Positions 16,138-23,861 of a DNA stretch of 64,000 nucleotides are shown here, piece by piece. Positions within the stretch are counted from its first letter, which is position 1. The number at the start of each line of letters is the position of its first letter. The stretch covers positions 361,942 through 425,941 of the forward strand of contig DDVX01000007.1 of the NCBI GenBank assembly GCA_002345575.1, given 5' to 3'. This stretch comes from Stutzerimonas stutzeri. Its GTDB lineage: Bacteria > Pseudomonadota > Gammaproteobacteria > Pseudomonadales > Pseudomonadaceae. Both the position numbers and the translations under genes were made by a program. The notes under the pieces were generated by a model. The model made no database searches, had not been told where the DNA came from, and was given only the letters and a program-made list of their open reading frames with translations.

Positions 16138-17048
16138 GCCTGGGCTCCGAGGGTGACGCTGTAGCCGGTGCAGTACGGTGCCTGTGCTGCGGTGGCGATG
16201 ATGTCGACCCAGCCGGGCAGCTCGACGCGGCGCACGCCCTCGATGTGCAAGGCGGCGTCCAGGGCGGAGCGGTTGACCTCAAGCCCTAGCCGCCGGCGCT
16301 GGCTGACCAGGGCGGCGAGGCGCTGCTCGGCGGTGGCGCGGATCGGCTCGGCCTCGGGGCCTACGGTGTTTAGGTAAAGCACGGCGTCGACGCGGTATTC
16401 CAGCACCTCGGCGGATTGCACAGTGAGGCGGTCGCCCACCGGGCGGCGGTCTTCGTCGCTGAGGTAGGCGGCTACGGTGTCGAGCAGCGCCTGGTCGGCT
16501 GCGCCGTTGCCCAGCAGGGACTGGACGGTGACGACCACCACGGCGGGCGATGGGCTTTCAGCGGTGGCGTCGGCCACGCGGCCATCGGCGCTTCGCGCGT
16601 GGAGGATGTAGCTGTTGCGCGGGCCGGCGGTGCTGAGCCCTTCCCAGGCCATCTGCGCGCGTTCGCGCAGGCTCTCGTCGGATTCCCACACCGCCGGGGT
16701 CGGCGGCACGGTGCTGTTGTCTGCCGGGGTGACCACTAGGCGGCTGACATTGACGTTGGCCGCGAGCTGCTCGAGGTCGGCGCCCTTGGCCTTGGCCAGC
16801 ATGGTGCCGAGTGCGGCCTCATTGACGCGCTGGCGCAGCAGGGTTTCGCGGTAGGCGTTTTCCTGAATGAGCTTGGTCAACGGCTCGGATTCCAGCGCCA
16901 GCGTGGCGGCCACCTCGGCCTGCTGTTCGGCGGGCCAGAGGCTGATGGCGTAGGCCTTGCGCGCAGCGAGGATCTGCTCATAGTCGATCTGCTCGACCAC
17001 GTCGGGGTCCGGCAGCTGGGCCAGGTCGATGGGCGTGAAAGTATTCAT
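16134..17048 (-). CDS. J: Baseplate assembly protein gpJ, 304 aa
   Basis: gpJ is the large wedge protein of the baseplate (T4 gp6 type). The ATG at 17048 (MNTFTPIDLAQLPDPDVVEQ) overlaps the W stop by 4 nt; a longer frame would overlap W. The core has LAANVNVSRLVVTPADNSTVPPTPAVWESDESLRERAQMAWEGLSTAGPRNSY (in segments), typical of baseplate J proteins. Length matches P2 (302). Confidence 0.95.
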   Translation of the reverse strand: MNTFTPIDLAQLPDPDVVEQIDYEQILAARKAYAISLWPAEQQAEVAATLALESEPLTKLIQENAYRETLLRQRVNEAALGTMLAKAKGADLEQLAANVNVSRLVVTPADNSTVPPTPAVWESDESLRERAQMAWEGLSTAGPRNSYILHARSADGRVADATAESPSPAVVVVTVQSLLGNGAADQALLDTVAAYLSDEDRRPVGDRLTVQSAEVLEYRVDAVLYLNTVGPEAEPIRATAEQRLAALVSQRRRLGLEVNRSALDAALHIEGVRRVELPGWVDIIATAAQAPYCTGYSVTLGAQA

Positions 17049-17398
17049 GCGCTGGCCCCCAGGCGCAGGGGCACGCTGAGCGAGAGCGCTTCGTTGGTAT
17101 CCACGCGGGTGCCTTCGAGTTCGAGCACCACCTGCCCGGGGCGCTCGCCCAGGAACAGTTGCACACGGCTCAGGCGGATGCGGGTCTCCCAACGCATCAG
17201 GGCCATGGCGGTGGCGGCGTAGGCCTGCAGGCGGGTGGTGTCGTTGGTGGGTGCGTCGATCAGGTCGGGCAGCTGGCTGCCGTATTCGCGGCGCATCACG
17301 CGGGTGCCGATGGGCGTGGTGAGAATGTCGGCGATGGACTGCGCCAGGTGCACCGAGTCGCTGACAGTACGGCCGGTACGGGCGGACATGCCGATCAT
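17045..17398 (-). CDS. W: Baseplate protein gpW (gp25-like), 117 aa
   Basis: Small baseplate wedge protein with the gp25/lysozyme-like fold. SIADILTTPIGTRVMRREYGSQLPDLID (in two parts) is the diagnostic gp25 block, with the Glu-Tyr-Gly motif. Overlaps V upstream by 4 nt and J downstream by 4 nt. Confidence 0.95.
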   Translation of the reverse strand: MIGMSARTGRTVSDSVHLAQSIADILTTPIGTRVMRREYGSQLPDLIDAPTNDTTRLQAYAATAMALMRWETRIRLSRVQLFLGERPGQVVLELEGTRVDTNEALSLSVPLRLGASA

Positions 17399-17967
17399 GG
17401 CGTCGGCTCCAGGGAAACGCCGTTGCCGGGCGTGACGCCCTTGGTGCGGTGGTTGACCAGGCTGATGTCGCCGGCGATCACGTCTTCGGTGACGGTCACG
17501 GTGCCGGTGACGTTCTGGTTGCCGGTCTGGGTGTAGTCACCCTCGTGGGTGATGGGACCAACGACATGCAGCCCACCGGTGGCGGTGATCTTCGCCTTGC
17601 CGCCTTCTGGCAGCGTGGCGGTGAGCGTGTGCGTGGCGTGGTCGTAATCGATCACAGCCCCGTCCGGATACATCCGTCGGCGGATATTTGCGCTGTTCGA
17701 CGGCGCCGGGCGTTGCTGTGAGTAGAGCCCGACCAGGGCAACGCCAAGGGCCGGTTCGCCGCTTGGGCTGAATAAGATGCACTGCTCGCCGACCGTGGGC
17801 GGGTCCCAGTCGCTGCTGCTGCCGGCGCGCTGGGCGAGCCAGGGCAGATTCGGGATGCTGAGCCCGCCACTTTTGACCGTGCAGCGCGCAGCCTGATGGT
17901 CCACTGCGGCGATGGTGCCGAGGCGGATCAGGTTTTCGAGGCGGCGCAGGAGGTCGGTTGTGTTCAT
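17395..17967 (-). CDS. V: Baseplate spike protein gpV, 190 aa
   Basis: gpV is the membrane-piercing spike. The OB-fold N-terminal half (LENLIRLGTIAAVDHQAARCTVKSG, then LPWLAQRAGSSSDWDPPTVGEQ) is intact, followed by a beta-helix built from repeats GLHVVGPITHEGDYTQTGNQNVTGTV. The extreme C-terminus (VNHRTKGVTPGNG) is short. Length is close to P2 V (211). It opens the V-G operon; a late-site motif lies 47 nt before the start. Confidence 0.93.
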   Translation of the reverse strand: MNTTDLLRRLENLIRLGTIAAVDHQAARCTVKSGGLSIPNLPWLAQRAGSSSDWDPPTVGEQCILFSPSGEPALGVALVGLYSQQRPAPSNSANIRRRMYPDGAVIDYDHATHTLTATLPEGGKAKITATGGLHVVGPITHEGDYTQTGNQNVTGTVTVTEDVIAGDISLVNHRTKGVTPGNGVSLEPTP

Positions 17968-18013
17968 GCCGCCATGCTGGCGGTCGCGCGCGTGGGGCGC
18001 ATTCGCTGGGCTG

Positions 18014-18032
18014 TGTAGCGGTGGCCGTTACA
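18014..18032 (-). promoter_or_regulatory. Candidate Ogr-type late promoter site upstream of V
   Basis: TGTAGCGG-N5-GTTACA on the top strand, sharing both arms and exact length with the site before FI. It sits between S and V, where P2 has its PV late promoter. The distance to V is shorter than before FI, so transcription would start close to the V start codon. Confidence 0.5.
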
Positions 18033-18035
18033 GGG

Positions 18036-18494
18036 TCAGGCCGCCAGGTGAGCGACGAGCTGGTCGCGGATCATCTCCAGCTCGGCATCGCTGAAGCCGA
18101 GCAGCTGCCGGCGTTGGTACTGGATATCGGGCGAGTTGCGACCGGGTTTGTCGCGCAGGCCGTACTGGTGGATGCGGGCCAGGCGCGAGACGCGGCCGGC
18201 GAAACCGAGAGCGATTGAGCTGGCATCGCTTTGCAGGCGTAGGTAACGGGCGGTGCGCAGCTTGGCGAACATCTTGCGCTGTTTGATGCGGCCGGCTTTA
18301 GCGCGCAGCTGCTGGCGGGGTTTGCGCGGGGCGTAGGGGGTGCCGTCCGGGTTGCGCTGCGCGGCGATGCGCTGCTGCTGACTGCGGCGCAGTTCGCGGG
18401 CGATGGATTGGGTGACCTTGCGCCGCTCGGCAGGCTGCACCTGGTTGAGCAGTGCGCCGGCCCAATCTTCCAGGGCGCGAAGGTCGTCAGCCAT
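18036..18494 (-). CDS. S: Tail completion protein gpS, 152 aa
   Basis: gpS is needed for tail completion in P2. The start MADDLRALEDWAGALLNQVQ followed by ERRKVTQSIARELRRSQQQRIAAQRNPDGTPYAPRK is the family hallmark. The ATG at 18494 overlaps the R stop by 8 nt. Basic and helical, length as P2 S (150). Confidence 0.94.
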   Translation of the reverse strand: MADDLRALEDWAGALLNQVQPAERRKVTQSIARELRRSQQQRIAAQRNPDGTPYAPRKPRQQLRAKAGRIKQRKMFAKLRTARYLRLQSDASSIALGFAGRVSRLARIHQYGLRDKPGRNSPDIQYQRRQLLGFSDAELEMIRDQLVAHLAA

Positions 18495-18909
18495 GGTCGG
18501 CCCAGTCCGGAACCGGCTCGGCCGGGTGGGTGATCTGCAGGCTGCCATCGTCCAGGCGATGGACGATAACGCGCTCGGTGAGCGGCAGGGTAATGGATAG
18601 GTCGACCTTGCTGTTGTCGAGGATGTCGGCCTCGAACTTGATGGCGTCCTTCCCCTTCTCCAGGTTCTCCATCAGCTCGCGCTGGTTGACCAGCACCCAA
18701 GCGAACAGCGGGACGGCGACGGCATCCGGGCTGCCGGAAAAGTCGGTGAGGATCAGGTTGAGCGTGTAGCTGTATTCGAACGAAAGCCCCGGCGCGGCAG
18801 TGCTGCGCATGCTGCCGGAGTCGACAAATACAAGCAGGCGGTCGGGGTTGCGCTTGAGCTCGGGGATGGCGGCCAGCAGGTGGGCGCGCAGGGATTCGGG
18901 CTTTTTCAT
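18487..18909 (-). CDS. R: Tail completion protein gpR, 140 aa
   Basis: gpR acts with gpS in tail completion. The ATG at 18909 (MKKPESLRAHLLAAIPELK) overlaps the Rz1-like stop by 4 nt; homologs begin MKKP. Typical segments are EYSYTLNLILTDFSGSPDAV and PLFAWVLVNQRELM. Length is slightly less than P2 R (155). Confidence 0.93.
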   Translation of the reverse strand: MKKPESLRAHLLAAIPELKRNPDRLLVFVDSGSMRSTAAPGLSFEYSYTLNLILTDFSGSPDAVAVPLFAWVLVNQRELMENLEKGKDAIKFEADILDNSKVDLSITLPLTERVIVHRLDDGSLQITHPAEPVPDWADHG

Positions 18910-19163
18910 GGCTGGGCCTGCTGGTGAGCGCGGATCATATCGACCTGTGCGGCGCATTCGGCCCAGGCGGTTTCGAGCGCCTCGGCATCGGCCAGCAGGT
19001 CGCCGTTACTGCTCGGCGCCGCCGGCGGCAGTTGACAGGGCGTCACGACGGGACAGCCAATGCTGATAATCAGCGGCTCCGGTGATTGCGGGGCGCTGGC
19101 GCAGCCGGCGAGCAGCAGCAGGCAGCAGCTGGTCAGCCCAATCGCGTAGTTCGGCATTTTCAC
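18906..19163 (-). CDS. lysC: Outer-membrane spanin lipoprotein (LysC/Rz1-like), 85 aa
   Basis: o-spanin that pairs with the Rz-like protein to fuse inner and outer membranes at lysis. A type II signal peptide with lipobox LLAGC (Cys21) is visible, followed by a Pro-rich stretch (QSPEPL...QLPPAAP). The gene overlaps the Rz-like gene by 158 nt in another frame, the classic overlapped Rz/Rz1 arrangement. The C-terminal ~35 residues extend past the Rz end. Confidence 0.9.
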   Translation of the reverse strand: MKMPNYAIGLTSCCLLLLAGCASAPQSPEPLIISIGCPVVTPCQLPPAAPSSNGDLLADAEALETAWAECAAQVDMIRAHQQAQP

Positions 19164-19449
19164 GGCGTAGCTCCTGGATGGTTAGTTGGCGGGCGGCGAG
19201 CGCTTGGCGCAGTTGGCCGTGCTGTTCGTGCAGGCTGGCCTGGGCAGCACGCTCGGCGCCGAGCGCCTGCTCCTGCACGACGATGACGGCAGCCTGCCGG
19301 GTGTTGCGTTGTTCGGCCTGCTGCTGGCGATCGCTGGCGAGATCCGCGCGGGCGGTTTCCGCATCGATGCGCTGGGCCTGAAGATTCAGTGCTACCAGCA
19401 GCGCGATGAACACGCCTGCGGCAACGAGCCAGAGGCGGGGCGAGCTCAT
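19006..19449 (-). CDS. lysB: Inner-membrane spanin (LysB/Rz-like), 147 aa
   Basis: i-spanin with one N-terminal signal-anchor (LWLVAAGVFIALLVALNLQ) and a long periplasmic coiled coil (about residues 25-115) rich in Gln, Arg, Glu and Ala. The C-terminal part (WADQLLPAAARRLRQRPAITGAADY) matches LysB of P2-like phages. It overlaps the endolysin stop by 4 nt. Confidence 0.9.
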   Translation of the reverse strand: MSSPRLWLVAAGVFIALLVALNLQAQRIDAETARADLASDRQQQAEQRNTRQAAVIVVQEQALGAERAAQASLHEQHGQLRQALAARQLTIQELRRENAELRDWADQLLPAAARRLRQRPAITGAADYQHWLSRRDALSTAAGGAEQ

Positions 19450-20261
19450 GCCGCCTGCTCCTGCGCTTCGGCAAACTGGGCGTAAGCCCGGGCCAGCTTC
19501 ACGTCGTAGAGGTTTTTGGCGTAGGCAGGGCCGTTGTAGATCCGGGCGAACTGCTTCCAGCTGCGAGCCTTGAGCGCCTTATGCAGTGCCGGGTCGGCCT
19601 CGATAAAGCTGACGAAGGCGTCGAGCTGGGCGGCCTCGCTGAGGGCCATGGTGTCGGCGAAGTGCTGGGCGTCCAGGTAGCCGAGACGCTGCCAGTGGTA
19701 GCCCATGATCTGGAACAGGCCCCAGCTGGCGGACTCAAGCGCGGCGATGGCGTGGATCTGCTGGGCCTGGGCGAGGCGTTGGTGTTCGGCGGTACCGCCG
19801 ATGTAGCCGCCGGTCGACCGATTGACCAGGGCGGGATACTTGGCGGCGTGCGCATCGGCCTCGGCTGCGCTCAGGCCGTTGGCCTGCAGACGGGCGTGCA
19901 TGACATGGCGCTCGAAGAGGATCACCGGGCGGCCATTGCTGGCGAAGCCCTCTCCCCTGCTTTCCACCTGGTTGACAGCCATCACGCTCGCCAGCGGCAC
20001 GCCGAGGCGGTCGGCTGCTTGCTGCAGGTCTTGCCGCTTGAGGTAGCGCGAGGTGTCACGGCCCTGGAGCGCGGCCTGGGTTTTCGGGCCGGCGACGCCA
20101 TCGTCCACCAGGCCGATTTTACGCTGGTAGTCGCGCACGACGGCCTCGGTGTTGTCGCCGAAGTCGCCGTCGATGTTGATCTTAAAGCCGGCCAACGCCA
20201 GCGCGGCCTGCAGGTTGCGCACGGCGAGGCCGCGCGAGCCGTTACGAAGTAGCTCGGTCAT
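19446..20261 (-). CDS. Phage endolysin: PG-binding plus muramidase (DUF3380) domains, 271 aa
   Basis: Degrades peptidoglycan at lysis. Residues about 6-66 form a peptidoglycan-binding type 1 domain (NGSRGLAVRNLQAALALAG ... DGDFGDNTEAVVRDYQRK). Residues about 85-265 are the N-acetylmuramidase domain with the probable catalytic Glu100 in VNQVESRGEGF, then PVILFERHVM and SWGLFQIMGYHW. P2's own endolysin gpK is unrelated, so this is a lysin swap. It has no signal peptide, so release needs the holin upstream. The ATG at 20261 overlaps the holin stop. Confidence 0.92.
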   Translation of the reverse strand: MTELLRNGSRGLAVRNLQAALALAGFKINIDGDFGDNTEAVVRDYQRKIGLVDDGVAGPKTQAALQGRDTSRYLKRQDLQQAADRLGVPLASVMAVNQVESRGEGFASNGRPVILFERHVMHARLQANGLSAAEADAHAAKYPALVNRSTGGYIGGTAEHQRLAQAQQIHAIAALESASWGLFQIMGYHWQRLGYLDAQHFADTMALSEAAQLDAFVSFIEADPALHKALKARSWKQFARIYNGPAYAKNLYDVKLARAYAQFAEAQEQAA

Positions 20262-20572
20262 AGCTGGTCTACCTTCTTCTGCAGCACGCGCTTGGCTGCG
20301 GCCCGGCTGGCCTCGACGCCAAACAGGCCGACCATGCAGGCAAGGAAAACGCCGGCCTCCTGGGGGGCGCCGATCAGCGACGGGGCGTAGGAGACGCCGA
20401 CGCCGAGCATGCCGCACAGGGGCGCTTCCAAGGCGAGCTGGCGGATCTTGCCGCCGCTGTAGATGATCTGCCACATGGAGATCATGAGGGCGAGCCCGCC
20501 GGCGTAGATCGCAGGGAAGTTGTGTTCGAGCCAGGCGCTGAGCCAGGCCCATGTTTCTGGTCTGTCAGGCAT
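20258..20572 (-). CDS. Phage holin, 104 aa
   Basis: A small inner-membrane protein with three hydrophobic segments (AIYAGGLALMISMWQIIYSG; APLCGMLGVGVSYAPSLIGA; VFLACMVGLFGVEASRAA) and a basic C-terminal tail (KRVLQKKVDQL), as in lambda-type phage holins. I start at ATG 20572 (MPDRPETWAW); an ATG three codons earlier (20581) is possible. The much longer open frame upstream overlaps the previous gene. Confidence 0.88.
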   Translation of the reverse strand: MPDRPETWAWLSAWLEHNFPAIYAGGLALMISMWQIIYSGGKIRQLALEAPLCGMLGVGVSYAPSLIGAPQEAGVFLACMVGLFGVEASRAAAKRVLQKKVDQL

Positions 20573-21023
20573 GCGCTTCATTCCACTGTCCGTTGGCTGT
20601 GAGGGTGTTGATGTGCTGCGCGACTTCGCCCAGCTGGGCCGGGCTGTAGCGTTGCGGCATGGGGAAGCCGAGCGCGGCGGCGCAGAACTCGCTGCAGAAC
20701 CAGCGGCGCCGGCTGTGCAGGCCAACCGGCAGCAGTTGGCTGCCGAACAAGCCCAAGAAGTCGTAGCCCCTGCCCTGATTGAGGCAGAAGACGTGGAAAA
20801 TCTGGCGACGATCAGCCCAGGGCAGCGGGATTAGGTCCCAGTGTTCTAGATCCAGCTCAATGCGCTTTTCGCGCACGCCGCCGTCCATGGCCGAGGCGGA
20901 TAGCCAGCGGCCATCGGGCATGACGATTTCGCAGTGGCTGTAATCGGAGCGCGTCCAGAGGCGGACCAGGCGGTTGAACAGCGTGCCGCGACCTTTGTAG
21001 AGGGCGAGGTAGATCAGTCCCAT
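20565..21023 (-). CDS. Permuted papain-like (YiiX/C92-type) hydrolase in lysis cassette, 152 aa
   Basis: The order of motifs fits circularly permuted NlpC/P60 enzymes: His30 in RSDYSHCEIV, a YDFLGL stretch at 87-92, then Cys110 in WFCSEFCAAALG (C-S-E as in YiiX-like proteins). The papain order would be Cys first. No signal peptide. It lies between gpX and the holin with overlaps on both sides (10 and 8 nt), in the place where P2 goes straight from X to Y. It could cleave a peptide, amide or lipid bond in the envelope. The function is inferred. Confidence 0.72.
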   Translation of the reverse strand: MGLIYLALYKGRGTLFNRLVRLWTRSDYSHCEIVMPDGRWLSASAMDGGVREKRIELDLEHWDLIPLPWADRRQIFHVFCLNQGRGYDFLGLFGSQLLPVGLHSRRRWFCSEFCAAALGFPMPQRYSPAQLGEVAQHINTLTANGQWNEAHA

Positions 21024-21223
21024 AGGTTCACCACTTGGCGTTGCTCGGCGCGCACGGCCTGTTCGGGCAACTGGATCAGGGTGCCGTGCGGAATGATCGG
21101 GCCGAGGTCGGCCAGGCCGGGGTTGGCATCGAGCACCTGCTCGACCACGCCAGCGGTGCGCCCGTAGTGCCGCCAGCAGAGGGCGTCGAGGGTGTCGCCC
21201 TGTTGGGCGCGCAGGCTGGCCAT
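21014..21223 (-). CDS. X: Tail protein gpX (LysM-like), 69 aa
   Basis: Small tail protein with a LysM-like fold: RAQQGDTLDALCWRHYGRTA, then VLDANPGLADLGPIIPHGT, ending LPEQ. Length equals P2 X (67). The start shares one base with the L stop (TGATG). Confidence 0.92.
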   Translation of the reverse strand: MASLRAQQGDTLDALCWRHYGRTAGVVEQVLDANPGLADLGPIIPHGTLIQLPEQAVRAEQRQVVNLWD

Positions 21224-21687
21224 CAGATCAGCTCCACGGTGGTATGCACGCGGCCGAGAATGCTGCGGATGGCCCAGCGGACATCGCGGCGGTACTCGTC
21301 GGCGGTTGGGGTGAGAGCTTCGGCGCGCTCGGCACCGTCGCCGGTGGCGCTGTAGTCGCGGTAGCGTTCGGCCAGTTCGGCGCCGGCGCTGCAGTAGATG
21401 GCGCGGCGGTAAAGGTGCTGCAGCTCGGACTCGCCCTGGATCTGGTCAGCGGGCACATCGGCCAGGCTTTCGTACCCGGCGGCGTGCTGCCGGAATTTCC
21501 AGGCTTTGAGCTCGCGGTTGATCTCGATCACGGCGTTGACGGCTGCGGTTTCGAGACGGGCATCGGTGATGCTGCCGTCCAGGCGCAGGGCTTCGCGCAT
21601 GTGCTGGCCGTCCATGTCGGGGAACCAGCCGTCGTTAGTGATCGGGTACGGCTCAGCCGTGACGCCGCTTGCGATGAATGCGCTCAT
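21223..21687 (-). CDS. L: Head completion protein gpL, 154 aa
   Basis: gpL plugs and completes the filled capsid. PITNDGWFPDMDGQHMREALRLDGSITDARLETAAVNAVIEINRELKAWK (in segments) is the family core, and the C-terminus contains DEYRRDVRWAIRSILGR. The start overlaps the 98-aa ORF by 4 nt. Confidence 0.93.
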   Translation of the reverse strand: MSAFIASGVTAEPYPITNDGWFPDMDGQHMREALRLDGSITDARLETAAVNAVIEINRELKAWKFRQHAAGYESLADVPADQIQGESELQHLYRRAIYCSAGAELAERYRDYSATGDGAERAEALTPTADEYRRDVRWAIRSILGRVHTTVELI

Positions 21688-21980
21688 GCCGATAGCCCGT
21701 AGAGATCGGTGCGCGAGATCTCTTTGAGAAGGTCCGCACGGGTGAACAAGTGGGCATTCTCGATAACGAGCCTGTGCAACAAATTGCTTGAAAAACGGGT
21801 GGACAGCGCTCTTTCGCGGGGACTGGCCGGCATAATTCCGTCACGCCCGATCGGACCGGTGCAGATAGTTCTGTCGTAAGCCTCGGTATCGTGGACGTAT
21901 CGAAGAGCAGCTTCCCGCAGCTGCTGGTCAGCCTCGGTCAGCTCGAAGTTGCAAAGGAACTGTTCGGCAAATGCGTTCAT
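21684..21980 (-). CDS. Hypothetical protein inserted between M and L, 98 aa
   Basis: No counterpart exists at this place in P2, where M is followed directly by L. The protein is soluble and helical (ELTEADQQLREAALRYVHDTEAYDRTICT ... LSTRFSSNLLHRLVIENAHLF, ending FTRADLLKEISRTDLYG). It is translationally coupled to L by a 4-nt overlap and begins about 95 nt after M. Base composition is less GC-rich than flanking M and L. It looks like a moron-type insertion. Function unknown. Confidence 0.75.
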   Translation of the reverse strand: MNAFAEQFLCNFELTEADQQLREAALRYVHDTEAYDRTICTGPIGRDGIMPASPRERALSTRFSSNLLHRLVIENAHLFTRADLLKEISRTDLYGLSA

Positions 21981-22075
21981 GGTTCAGGCCCTAGTTCGGC
22001 GGTGGTCGGGGCGTCACAACTGGGGAGGAGAAACCCCGTTGATCAGCCCCGAGCCGCCGAGTGCGTGGGGGACGC

Positions 22076-22804
22076 TCAGTTAGCGGGTGGCGCGCCGGTA
22101 CCGGGTTCGGCTGGCTTGCTTTCCGCGTGTTTCTTCAGGAGGCGATCAACGCGCTCCAGATCCTTTTTGCCGCCGCAGTTGCTGTGCAGATCGATGGCGC
22201 GGGCCAAATTGGCGCGGGCTTCTTCCAGTCCTTCGGCATTCGGCGCCTCTTCGTCCAGTTCGGCCAGGTAGGCCTTGCCCAGGGCAAGGTGCAACTTGGC
22301 TCGGGCCTGGTCGGGCATGTCGTGCTCGGCAGTGATGTCCGCTGCCAGCGTCAAAACGAAGCGGTCGAACGGTTCGCCGGCCTTCTGCTGCTTGAGGGCG
22401 GCGTTGGCTACCTCTTCAGCCAGCAGGCAGCCAGTGGTGCGTGCGAAACGGTCGGGCATTTTCAGGTTGTGCTGCAGCACGTAGCGGCCAATGTTCAGCG
22501 CGCTGACGAAGTCACCAGCATCGATGCTCCAGACCATGATAGTGGTGAGCACATCGTCCTGGGCGCCGTGGCCGGCGGACAGCACACCTTCGATATAGGG
22601 CGCGTAGGGCGGGATGAGCAGGCGCTTGAGCTCAGCCTTGCCCTGCTCCGACTGCACCTGCTTGAGGCGCAGCCGGTCCTGGTTGAGTTGCATGAGCTGC
22701 TGTTCGTAGGCAGTGGCGCCGGCCATGGACCGCTCCGGCGCTGCCTCAGCGGCCTGCAGGGCTGCGCGTTTGCGCAGCTGGTTGCGTTGGGCTGGGCTGA
22801 GCAT
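22076..22804 (-). CDS. M: Terminase small subunit / endonuclease gpM, 242 aa
   Basis: gpM is the DNA-recognising subunit that cuts cos together with gpP. The N-terminus LSPAQRNQLRKRAALQA followed by AYEQQLMQLNQDRLRLKQVQS is typical, and the centre reads ILTTIMVW SIDAGDFVSALNIGRYVL-like. Length close to P2 M (247). It follows N by 3 nt. Confidence 0.93.
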   Translation of the reverse strand: MLSPAQRNQLRKRAALQAAEAAPERSMAGATAYEQQLMQLNQDRLRLKQVQSEQGKAELKRLLIPPYAPYIEGVLSAGHGAQDDVLTTIMVWSIDAGDFVSALNIGRYVLQHNLKMPDRFARTTGCLLAEEVANAALKQQKAGEPFDRFVLTLAADITAEHDMPDQARAKLHLALGKAYLAELDEEAPNAEGLEEARANLARAIDLHSNCGGKKDLERVDRLLKKHAESKPAEPGTGAPPAN

Positions 22805-22807
22805 GGC

Positions 22808-23818
22808 TTATACCGCCTCGATGTTTTCGACCAGGGCGACCAGGCCGAAGTCTTCGATCACGTAGGCGTCATTGCTCGACTGGTAGTCGGCGACGCGGTC
22901 GTACTCCGGCTCGTCCTTCACGTGGCGGCGGCGAGCGCCTTCCTGGAAGTAGATGGAGAGGTTGTTCAGCGTGGTGACCAGCACGGTGCCAGCCGGGAAG
23001 AACGGTGCGTCGACGATCGGCAAACCGCCCAGGCGGGCCTTTGTGACGATCTGGTCGGCGGCGTTTTCTTCCTGGTTGGAGGTGGCGCCCTTCTCCACTG
23101 CAGCGAGCAGTTTGTCGTGCAGCAGGTCGCGGGAAACCATGACCACCAGGTTGGGGTGGTTGCGGTGCCACGGCTCGAGCATCTGCACGGCGTCGAACAC
23201 CACGCCGTCCAGGGTTTTGTAATCGCCAGCGGCGCCGATGGTGACCTTGCCGGAATCCTCGACGACTTCGTCCAGGACGCGGTCAGGCGCACCAATGCGG
23301 ATCTTCTCCAGCCAGCCGATGTTGACGTCTTGCAGCATCGGGTTGGTGGCGATATCTGAAGCGGCCGCAGCGCTGGTGCCGTTGAAGCCGATCATCAGGC
23401 GATCAAGGGCCTGGCGCTCGGTGATGGAGGCCGACAGTCGCGCCTGGAAGTCCTTGAACTTGGCCCAGGCATCGATCAGCGCATAGGGGAATGAGCTGTC
23501 GAAGTTGGTCTGCTTGCAGGAGTAGGTGTCTTTGCTCAGCGCACTGCGGTCGGCCGGGTTACGGCGCCCGCCGGTTTTGGTGTTGGTGCGGCTGGCAATT
23601 GGGCCGTTTACGCCCAGCAGCAGCGCTTCGCCTTCCTGCTGCTCGACGCCGATGATGTTGACGCGCTTGAGCAGGCCGCTGGCCTCCTGGATGGCGCTTT
23701 CCAGCTTTTGCTGGACGGTCGGGGCGACGTTGAATTTCTCGGCGGCGTTGTCTACGCCGTTGAGCTTGGCCACCTGCTGCAGGTAGCCGTTGAACAGTTT
23801 GCGGGTTTCGTTACGCAT
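22808..23818 (-). CDS. N: Major capsid protein gpN, 336 aa
   Basis: Forms the icosahedral head. MRNETRKLFNGYLQQVAKLNGV and KFNVAPTVQQKLESAIQEASGLLKRVNIIGVEQQEGE (in parts) are the family N-terminus removed by the gpO protease in P2. It also has KQTNFDSSFPYALIDAWAKF and DVNIGWLEKIR. Length slightly below P2 N (357). Confidence 0.95.
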   Translation of the reverse strand: MRNETRKLFNGYLQQVAKLNGVDNAAEKFNVAPTVQQKLESAIQEASGLLKRVNIIGVEQQEGEALLLGVNGPIASRTNTKTGGRRNPADRSALSKDTYSCKQTNFDSSFPYALIDAWAKFKDFQARLSASITERQALDRLMIGFNGTSAAAASDIATNPMLQDVNIGWLEKIRIGAPDRVLDEVVEDSGKVTIGAAGDYKTLDGVVFDAVQMLEPWHRNHPNLVVMVSRDLLHDKLLAAVEKGATSNQEENAADQIVTKARLGGLPIVDAPFFPAGTVLVTTLNNLSIYFQEGARRRHVKDEPEYDRVADYQSSNDAYVIEDFGLVALVENIEAV

Positions 23819-23861
23819 GGGTTACTCCGATGATGGGCGGCTGCTGGCAGGTGCCTTGGGG

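Noticed and set aside
22061..23359. 432-aa plus-strand ORF
   Set aside because: Antisense shadow of M and N; no ribosome site or motif.
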